Shown piece after piece: positions 1 through 5,925 of a DNA stretch of 9,364 bases. This DNA comes from an uncultured Bacteroidales bacterium. GTDB lineage: Bacteria; Bacteroidota; Bacteroidia; Bacteroidales; UBA4417. The notes under the pieces are model-generated. The model saw only the letters and a program-made list of their open reading frames with translations, was not told the DNA's origin and made no database searches. How positions within the stretch are numbered: position 1 is the first letter of the stretch; each line of letters starts with the position of its first letter. The translations under genes and the position numbers were made by a program. The stretch is taken from assembly GCA_937965665.1 (NCBI GenBank), contig CALCJE010000318.1:1-9364 (forward strand). Direction: 5' to 3'.

Positions 1-1
1 A

Positions 2-2101
2 AATTTGTACACCCAGAATGGCAAAAGTACAGAATTGCTATCGCCAAGTATCATAAGTATTTATGAGGATAGCGAACATAACCTGTGGTTTGGTACCGAT
101 GGCAGCGGAGTACTGGTATATTCGCCGGGCCTGGTGCAGTTTCAGAAATCGAATATCGGGTTCATACGCTGCATGACAGTTTTTAATAATTCCCTATGGG
201 CTGGTACTTTTAATAACGGGCTTTGGCAACTCAGCCTGGATCTGGGTAATGCCAGGCGTGTAAATCCCCGGCATTTTGGAAACGATATTTATTTTCTCGA
301 CCTGGCTGCCGATAAGCTGGGACGGCTCTGGATTGTAACCCGAAATGGCGTGGAGGTGATCAGCAGCAAGGCTGAAATGGTATGGCAATACCCGCTTTCG
401 TGCCTGAATGCAAAATTTATTAACCAGGGAAAGGACTCGTTGCTGCTGGTATACGATAACCACCTGCTGCGGTTTCGTACATCGCCGGTGCCGGTGTGTT
501 ATGGCTCAGATCTATTTCTGCCTGCCAGGTCTTTTGTTGAGTGGAAAGGCCATTACTGGATAGGCTCTGCGGATGGATTATTCAGGTACGAAACTAAGAA
601 CGGACTCCTCAATCCCATTAATTTTTACACGAAGAGCAACCGTGTATCCACAGTTCCGGTGTATGGAATGCTGGTACACCAGGGGCTGCTTTGGGCAGCG
701 ACCGGCAACGGGTTAAGGAGCTATCAGCCTGATGGCAAGCTTAGCCCGAATACTGCCGGAAACGGGTTGATGAATGATGATGTGGTTTACGCAGTGTTGC
801 CCGATAACCAGGGCCGACTCTGGTTTACCGGGAATAATGGCCTGGGTTGCTATTTGCCGGCCGAAAAACGGGTTATCCGTTTTAATACCAAAAATAACCT
901 GCAATCGCTCGAATTCAATTATAACGCGGCATGCAGTAACGGGTACGATCAATTGTACTTTGGCGGGATACAGGGAATAAACCATATCGACCCACTGGAG
1001 TTTACTCCTGGTAAAAAAGCCCCATCGGTTCAGCTGATCTCTCTTACGGTTTCCGATACTGCTTTTACACCCGGCATTCCGCCAGCCAACCCGGTATTTA
1101 AACTCAGCCGCCTGGCACCGCATATCAGCGGTAAAGTTTTTTCAACCAATTATCTCAACGCAGGTTCGTTCATGTTTTCCTTTTTGCTGAAAGGTTACCA
1201 GGCCGACTGGAGTAAACCTGTTAATGACCCCTCGTTTACTTATCGCAACCTGCCGCCTGGCAAATACCAGCTTTATGTGAAATGTGCCGATATGTACCTG
1301 AACTGGAGCCAGCCCCGGCTATTGCTTTCCTTTACCATAACCCCGCCTTTTTATGCTACCTGGTGGTTTATGGCTGTTGCGGCCATCAGCCTGGTAATTC
1401 TCACAATGCTGGTTGTAAAACAGGTGCAGCGCATGCAATACCAGTCGCGGATCAGGGAAATGGAAAGACAATATGCCATCGAAAAAGAACGAAGCCGGAT
1501 ATCGAAGGACATGCACGACGAAGTCGGTGCCAGCCTTACACGCATTTCGATACTCAGCGAGCTGGCCAAAAAACAAAGAGAGCCCGAAAGAGCACAACAA
1601 CTCATTGACCAGATTTCTGAAATTTCGGGTGGCGTTGTCGACGAAATGAGCGAGATTATCTGGGCCATGAACCCGCGCAACGACACCTTAGACAGCTTTA
1701 CTTCGTACATTCGCCAGCATGCCTCGTCCTACCTCGAATCAGCTGAAATTGAAGGGGTTTTTGCATTTCCTGCAGAAATCCCGTCCTTACACATGTCGTC
1801 AGAGTTAAGGCGTAATTTGTTTTTAACCGTTAAGGAAGCATTCCATAATATTGTAAAACACTCCGGTGCCGGCAAAGTACACATGAGTTTGTTTACAGAA
1901 AAAGGAAACCTGAGAATTGTAATCGAAGATAACGGTGTTGGCTTTAATATAGAACAAATCAGCGGCTGGGGTAACGGTTTAACAAATATGCACAAAAGGA
2001 TTGAGGAACTTGGAGGCAGTTTTAATATTAAATCAGGAGTGGGGAGCGGAACAACAATTGAATTTTCGGTAAAAATCAACCCAAAGGATAATTCACATTA
2101 A
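2..2101 (+). CDS. Two-component sensor histidine kinase, Reg_prop/Y_Y_Y sensor (5' partial)
   Basis: This is the C-terminal part of a membrane sensor kinase that should autophosphorylate on His and pass the phosphate to the regulator encoded next. The frame is open to the left edge with no proper start codon, so the gene begins outside. Residues are numbered from the codon at 5. Blade motifs of Reg_prop type (aromatic-G after LW) lie near W28, W65, W109, W185, W230 and W273, with a looser one near 318: about one seven-bladed propeller. A Y_Y_Y domain follows (about 370-447), then one membrane helix (about 449-471) and a HisKA_3 dimerisation domain with phospho-acceptor H504 in the motif MHDEVG. 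The HATPase domain has an N-box around N615, DNGVG at 642-646, GNGL at 656-659 and GVGSGTT at 678-684. All catalytic boxes look intact. Relatives often carry two propellers, so a first propeller and a signal peptide probably lie upstream (inference). No receiver or AraC domain is fused, unlike the Bacteroides hybrid systems. The ligand is unknown. Confidence 0.93.
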   Translation, partial: NLYTQNGKSTELLSPSIISIYEDSEHNLWFGTDGSGVLVYSPGLVQFQKSNIGFIRCMTVFNNSLWAGTFNNGLWQLSLDLGNARRVNPRHFGNDIYFLDLAADKLGRLWIVTRNGVEVISSKAEMVWQYPLSCLNAKFINQGKDSLLLVYDNHLLRFRTSPVPVCYGSDLFLPARSFVEWKGHYWIGSADGLFRYETKNGLLNPINFYTKSNRVSTVPVYGMLVHQGLLWAATGNGLRSYQPDGKLSPNTAGNGLMNDDVVYAVLPDNQGRLWFTGNNGLGCYLPAEKRVIRFNTKNNLQSLEFNYNAACSNGYDQLYFGGIQGINHIDPLEFTPGKKAPSVQLISLTVSDTAFTPGIPPANPVFKLSRLAPHISGKVFSTNYLNAGSFMFSFLLKGYQADWSKPVNDPSFTYRNLPPGKYQLYVKCADMYLNWSQPRLLLSFTITPPFYATWWFMAVAAISLVILTMLVVKQVQRMQYQSRIREMERQYAIEKERSRISKDMHDEVGASLTRISILSELAKKQREPERAQQLIDQISEISGGVVDEMSEIIWAMNPRNDTLDSFTSYIRQHASSYLESAEIEGVFAFPAEIPSLHMSSELRRNLFLTVKEAFHNIVKHSGAGKVHMSLFTEKGNLRIVIEDNGVGFNIEQISGWGNGLTNMHKRIEELGGSFNIKSGVGSGTTIEFSVKINPKDNSH

Positions 2102-2109
2102 AGGGTGAT
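2093..2109 (+). promoter_or_regulatory. Copy 1 of a 17-base repeat with dyad, possible operator of the response regulator gene
   Basis: The sequence TCACATTAAAGGGTGAT occurs here and again, identically, at 2840-2856. It contains the inverted arms TCAC and GTGA separated by 8 bases, the layout expected for a dimeric helix-turn-helix protein. It covers the last two codons and the stop of the kinase gene and ends 21 bases before the -7 box of the regulator gene, which is a typical activator position. Binding by the adjacent regulator is inferred from position only. Confidence 0.5.
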
Positions 2110-2130
2110 GCGGGTAATGGTTTCGCATAG

Positions 2131-2138
2131 TATCTTTG
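2131..2138 (+). promoter_or_regulatory. Bacteroidota -7 box (TAnnTTTG) for the response regulator gene
   Basis: TATCTTTG matches the Bacteroidota sigma-70 -7 consensus TAnnTTTG exactly and lies in the 70-base gap between the kinase and the regulator, 33 bases before the regulator start codon. No good -33 TTTG is present at the usual distance. That fits a promoter that needs an activator bound at the repeat just upstream. Downstream, the leader is A/T-rich, as is common before Bacteroidota start codons. One box alone could arise by chance. Confidence 0.5.
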
Positions 2139-2171
2139 CGATACATCTTTTTTATTAAAATATAAATTACC

Positions 2172-2801
2172 ATGTCGGGCGGAATCAAAGTTATGATTGT
2201 TGAGGATGATGATGCAGTACGTGATGGATTGCACATCCTGATTGATGGTTCCGATGGTTACGAATGTATAGCTGCCTGCCCTACAGCCGAAGAAGCGCTC
2301 AGCATTATTCCGCAAAATTTTCCGCAGGTGGTTTTAATGGATATTAACCTTCCGGGGATGAATGGTATTGAATGCGTGGTTGGCATTAAAAACATGTGGC
2401 CCGAGATACAGGTTATGATGCTGACTGTTTTCGATAATACGGAAGAGATATTTAAATCGCTAACTGCCGGCGCTACAGGTTACCTGCTCAAGAAAACACA
2501 ACCGGCAAAATTGCTCGAAGCCATTACTGAACTGGTTAACGGAGGCTCGCCTATGAGTGGCGAAATAGCCCGAAAAGTGGTTCAAACCTTTGCCCGCCCG
2601 GTAAACCAGCATTTTCCCGAAGCTAACCTTACCGCCAGGGAAGAAGAAATTCTGGCATATCTGTCGAAGGGATTCCTGTATAAGGAAATTGCCAACGAAT
2701 TATTTATCAGCATCGAGACGGTTCGCACTCACGTAAGGAAAATCTACCAGAAACTCCAGGTGCGGACCCGCACAGAGGCACTGCTCAGGTGCATGAAGTA
2801 A
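2172..2801 (+). CDS. NarL/FixJ-family response regulator (REC + LuxR-type HTH)
   Basis: This 209-residue cytoplasmic transcription regulator is the expected partner of the kinase just upstream. The receiver domain (about 5-120) has the acidic pocket E11-D12-D13, phospho-acceptor D57 within LMDINLPGMNG, switch residue T85 and conserved K107 in YLLK. A linker leads to a LuxR-type HTH (about 153-208) containing the family signature LTAREEEIL, followed by KEIANELFIS and ETVRTHVRKIYQKL. Length and domain order are normal for the family and no key residue is missing. The ATG at 2172 puts the first beta strand about five residues in, as usual, so the start is credible. The kinase and regulator genes are 70 bases apart, with a -7 box and a 17-base dyad repeat between them, suggesting that the regulator can be transcribed separately and may regulate itself. 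Its target genes are not known; the next two genes are candidates because the same repeat precedes them. Confidence 0.95.
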   Translation: MSGGIKVMIVEDDDAVRDGLHILIDGSDGYECIAACPTAEEALSIIPQNFPQVVLMDINLPGMNGIECVVGIKNMWPEIQVMMLTVFDNTEEIFKSLTAGATGYLLKKTQPAKLLEAITELVNGGSPMSGEIARKVVQTFARPVNQHFPEANLTAREEEILAYLSKGFLYKEIANELFISIETVRTHVRKIYQKLQVRTRTEALLRCMK

Positions 2802-2839
2802 TTATTACATCCATCTTAATTTCGGAAGTAGGGTTAATA

Positions 2840-2856
2840 TCACATTAAAGGGTGAT
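2840..2856 (+). promoter_or_regulatory. Copy 2 of the 17-base repeat, possible operator for the lipoprotein/PQQ-like operon
   Basis: This is identical over 17 bases to 2093-2109. The dyad is slightly longer here (ATCAC-N8-GTGAT, 2839-2856). It ends 22 bases before a near-consensus -7 box (GACATTTG, 2879-2886), almost the same spacing as at copy 1 (21 bases). This parallel layout is the main argument that both copies are binding sites rather than chance repeats. Confidence 0.5.
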
Positions 2857-2877
2857 TGACAGGTTTGTTTTTACTCC

Positions 2878-2889
2878 TGACATTTGTCA
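2878..2889 (+). promoter_or_regulatory. -7-like box inside a short palindrome, candidate promoter of the lipoprotein operon
   Basis: GACATTTG (2879-2886) matches TAnnTTTG at every fixed base except the first. It lies inside the palindrome TGACA-TT-TGTCA (2878-2889), so it could also be an operator. Transcription from here would give a leader of roughly 170 bases before the start codon at 3063. A weaker alternative, TATGTTTC at 3020-3027, lies nearer the gene. Confidence 0.35.
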
Positions 2890-3062
2890 TAACATCCTTT
2901 AACTGATAATTATAACCGGTATGGAACAACATTGCATGCTTGCTTCACCAGGTCCCTTCAAATTATCCATCCAACTGAATCCTGAAAGTTTTATCTGCCA
3001 AAATTTATACAGGTCATAATATGTTTCACACATTTCATCAACTTTTCAAATAAACAGCAACC

Positions 3063-3872
3063 ATGAGAATGTTACAGAAATTATGTTACATCTTTGTTTT
3101 TACTGGCCTTGCAATGACTTTTTCCAGCTGCAGACAGTCTCCAACTGACATCAGCAGTACGATAAAAGATGCCAACCAAAAGATGATGGAGGCATTTGCC
3201 AAAGGCGATACAACTACTTTATTTGATTACTATACCTCTGAAGCCAGGCTGTTTCCGGCCAACAGTGAAATACTGGATGGAAAGGCGGCTATTGGCAAAT
3301 TCTGGAATGCAACCCGCCAAATGGGCATCATAAAAGTGAATTTTGAAACCACTGCAGCCCTGCAGTATGGTGACCTGGCCATTGAAGAAGGCAAATACAG
3401 CCTTTTTGTTCCCAACAATATAATGGTGGACCAGGGTAAATACGTGGTTACCTGGCGAAAAGAAAAAGGCAGCTGGAAAGTGTACCGCGACATTTGGAAT
3501 AACAGCACACCTGCGGTGAAACGTGCAACAGCTAATGATACGGTACTTATTGTTCTGAATCCTGTAAAACCCGATAAAGTAATGCAGTTTGAAGATTTTA
3601 ACAAAAACTACCTTTCTCCTGCTGGCACAGCAGCCGATCCACAGGCAAAAGCAACGGTACGCATGCAGAAACCCGTCAGAAAAAATGCGGATGGCAGCTA
3701 TACCTATGTTTACCTGATGGATCCATACAAAAGCAGTTTAAACTACGATATATACAATACATTATCAGCTAAATACGGAAAACAAAAAGCGGATACATAC
3801 ATGAAAATGTATGTTGACTGCCTGCTGGGAGGTGCCTCAAAAGCAATGCTGTTAACCGAAACAAATTGGTAA
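3063..3872 (+). CDS. DUF4440/SnoaL-like lipoprotein with an extra C-terminal domain
   Basis: The protein is 269 residues long and exported. A hydrophobic signal segment (about 5-20) is followed by FSSC, a somewhat weak lipobox with C23 as the likely lipidated cysteine, so the protein is probably anchored in a membrane facing the periplasm or the outside. Residues about 32-148 resemble the NTF2/SnoaL-like DUF4440 fold: an N-terminal helix with AFAKGDTTTL, then EARLFP, the ILDGKAAIGKFW element, and final strands ending in GSWKVYRDIWN. In this fold family some members are enzymes and many have no known activity; no catalytic residue can be assigned. The remaining part (about 155-269) is not a standard piece of DUF4440. 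Its pattern, a strand LIVLNPVKP followed by a helix and further strands, suggests a small alpha/beta barrel of the ABM type, but this is a guess. It is 20 bases upstream of the PQQ-like gene, so the two are likely cotranscribed. A second ATG two codons in (3069) is an alternative start. Confidence 0.8.
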   Translation: MRMLQKLCYIFVFTGLAMTFSSCRQSPTDISSTIKDANQKMMEAFAKGDTTTLFDYYTSEARLFPANSEILDGKAAIGKFWNATRQMGIIKVNFETTAALQYGDLAIEEGKYSLFVPNNIMVDQGKYVVTWRKEKGSWKVYRDIWNNSTPAVKRATANDTVLIVLNPVKPDKVMQFEDFNKNYLSPAGTAADPQAKATVRMQKPVRKNADGSYTYVYLMDPYKSSLNYDIYNTLSAKYGKQKADTYMKMYVDCLLGGASKAMLLTETNW

Positions 3873-3892
3873 AAACCCTAAAATAAACACCT

Positions 3893-5827
3893 ATGAAAAC
3901 AAACCTGATCATTCGAATTAGTCGATCATTCTTCCTCATCCTGCTTCTGTTCACTGCAGGTAATTTGTTGGCTGGGGGCCCTTCATTTAAGGAATTAAAC
4001 ACGGTAAAACTTCCGTTCACCCCTTCAACACACTGGTATACTCATACCAACGACTTTAAGTTTTTCCTGTGCTCAACCAAATCGGATATGCTGATGATGG
4101 ATGGTATTACAGGAAAGATTCTCTGGCAAACCAATTTTAAAAAGGATTATAAAAACGAAAAGTTCGCAAACCAATACTGGAACAAGGAAGCCAACGTGGT
4201 GCTGGTATTTGACGAAGACACCAAAAAAGCAGTGGCAACCAAGTATTTTATCGACGGCAAAACCGGTAAAGTGCTTTGGAGCAGTGATAAGTATGTATCC
4301 GACTTCGGGCAATACGAACTCTCTACCGGATTCAGCACTTACTACGACCCATTAACCAATGGTGTTCTGCTGCCCACAAAGGAGAGTGTCGACCTCGTAA
4401 ATGTGAATAACGGTAAGCTGATCTGGTCCAAAAACATTTCCCTTACCGGTAAAGCAAAGGAATTTGATTGTTTTATCATGAAATATTACGACCTGGTAAA
4501 AGTGATCACCGGCAAGGAAACCGAAACCTACCTCACCACCTCTGATGGTAAAGAAGTAACTGATATTGAGCCCTATTTCAACAAGAAGAAATTTATGGCC
4601 GACCGCCTGCACGCTACTATTATCGATATTCCCGAGAAAAATATGTACGTGCTGATGCAGGGCGAAACCAGCAATTTTTATGCTTTCCTGGGCGCTGCCC
4701 TTCCGAAATGGAAAATGAATTTCAAAGGCTACGATGCCAAAACCGATAAACTGCTGTGGAACAAACAATACAAAATTGCCTATGCATTCGACTGGATCGA
4801 CCTTACGCCCTTTATCAAAATGACCTACCAGGATGGTAAATTGTTTGTGGAGCACGATCCCAACATGAACTCGAGTTCAGGACTTACGGTATTAAACCCG
4901 GATAACGGTGAATTGATGTGGGAAGCATCTTTTGCAACCAGCGAAATAAAAAATAATCTTACTAAAGCTTATCTCACCCCATTCCCAGCCCCCGATCCGG
5001 TTATAAGCAACGGCAAGGCTTTTGTGGTTGATAAGGCAAAAAACATTGTATCGTGTTATGATGCCGGCAGTGGGAAAAAGCTGTGGGATTCAAAAAAGTT
5101 TCCGGATGCGCAAAAAATCCCTACGCTCATATATACTGATGAAACGGTCATCATGAGCTATGGTGGCGATGCTGTGAAATGTGTTGACCATGTTCAGAGC
5201 AGCGGACCATCAATTTTCAGGCACGAATACCTCAACAAGGATAAGTATGGCATAATTGCTTACGATGCAGCCACAGGTAAGGAAAAATGGTCAAGCGAAA
5301 GCATTTCGAAAAGTGCAAAGGATGGATTTGATTTTATAGCGGGAACACAGTTAATTGATGGCAAGGTGTTTTGTTCAACCGATAAAAATTTCTTTATTCT
5401 TGATCCCAAAAACGGTAATGTGGTAAGTAGTGTTCCGGTTTCGAAGGAAAAAGTAGGCGACGCCTGGAAAATGTATTACTTCCACAAACAGAACAAAATA
5501 ATTTTGAATTGCGAAAAGGGGGTTGTGAAAATTGATCCCGTGGCTGTTAAAACCGAAGGAGTGCTTAAAACTCCCACAATGGCATACTATCCGGCTTCGT
5601 ACGAAATGAAAGCTGATGATCTGTATTCCGACTATGCCCTGTTTACTGATGGAAATGCTGCCGACGGAAAATTTAAGGAATTTGCAGCTATTGATCTCGA
5701 CAAAATGGTAATACGCGGGCTTGAAGGTGGAGCTCTTTTGTTTTACGATATTCCACATTTTAGCGAAGGCGCCGAGATGTTTTATAAAGTAGATGGCAGC
5801 GAAATTAAATTTTATTCGGTAAAATAG
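3893..5827 (+). CDS. Exported PQQ-like beta-propeller repeat protein
   Basis: The protein has 644 residues with a clear Sec signal peptide (about 1-27, cleavage likely after LLA). The mature part is built of PQQ-like propeller repeats of the form D-x-x-[TS]-G-K-x-x-W. The closing tryptophans are W78, W129, W178, W289, W343, W398 and W466, with a tryptophan-less repeat at about 504-511. The 111-residue gap between W178 and W289 is about two blade lengths and contains a degenerate TSDGKEV motif, so eight or nine blades are likely. This resembles the propeller of BamB and quinoprotein dehydrogenases. I see no cytochrome c motif (CxxCH) and no convincing PQQ catalytic site, so a binding or scaffolding role in the periplasm or at the surface is more likely than dehydrogenase activity (inference). 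No lipobox cysteine is present. It follows the lipoprotein gene by 20 bases and is followed by a strong terminator, so it is the last gene of that unit. Its ligand or partner is unknown. Confidence 0.85.
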   Translation: MKTNLIIRISRSFFLILLLFTAGNLLAGGPSFKELNTVKLPFTPSTHWYTHTNDFKFFLCSTKSDMLMMDGITGKILWQTNFKKDYKNEKFANQYWNKEANVVLVFDEDTKKAVATKYFIDGKTGKVLWSSDKYVSDFGQYELSTGFSTYYDPLTNGVLLPTKESVDLVNVNNGKLIWSKNISLTGKAKEFDCFIMKYYDLVKVITGKETETYLTTSDGKEVTDIEPYFNKKKFMADRLHATIIDIPEKNMYVLMQGETSNFYAFLGAALPKWKMNFKGYDAKTDKLLWNKQYKIAYAFDWIDLTPFIKMTYQDGKLFVEHDPNMNSSSGLTVLNPDNGELMWEASFATSEIKNNLTKAYLTPFPAPDPVISNGKAFVVDKAKNIVSCYDAGSGKKLWDSKKFPDAQKIPTLIYTDETVIMSYGGDAVKCVDHVQSSGPSIFRHEYLNKDKYGIIAYDAATGKEKWSSESISKSAKDGFDFIAGTQLIDGKVFCSTDKNFFILDPKNGNVVSSVPVSKEKVGDAWKMYYFHKQNKIILNCEKGVVKIDPVAVKTEGVLKTPTMAYYPASYEMKADDLYSDYALFTDGNAADGKFKEFAAIDLDKMVIRGLEGGALLFYDIPHFSEGAEMFYKVDGSEIKFYSVK

Positions 5828-5846
5828 TTTCCATATCCTTTCCTGG

Positions 5847-5886
5847 CAGCCGGCGGCATACAGATGTAGTTGCCGGCTGTCTTTTT
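5847..5886 (+). terminator. Intrinsic terminator after the PQQ-like gene
   Basis: CAGCCGGC (5847-5854) pairs perfectly with GCCGGCTG (5872-5879), giving an 8-bp GC-rich stem with a 17-base loop. It is followed by TCTTTTT, a run of five T at 5882-5886. It starts 19 bases after the PQQ-like stop codon and separates that operon from the WG-repeat gene. Confidence 0.85.
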
Positions 5887-5925
5887 CCTGGTCAAACTCA
5901 ACTTTTATCCCTTAAATCAGCCATT

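Noticed and set aside
713..1123. Minus-strand open frame of 136 codons within the kinase gene
   Set aside because: It lies opposite well-conserved propeller and Y_Y_Y coding sequence; no family resemblance is seen.
2921..3019. A 32-codon open frame starting MEQHCMLASPGPF in the leader of the lipoprotein gene
   Set aside because: It has no ribosome binding site or recognisable motif, and a frame of this length is expected by chance. A leader peptide cannot be excluded but nothing supports one.
4352..4855. Minus-strand open frame of 167 codons within the PQQ-like gene
   Set aside because: It is antisense to regular PQQ-like repeats, with no recognisable domain and no promoter; it is a codon-usage shadow.
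3893..5827. Annotation as a PQQ-dependent dehydrogenase
   Set aside because: The propeller repeats are present, but no CxxCH haem site and no recognisable PQQ catalytic residues are seen, so only a PQQ-like fold is claimed.
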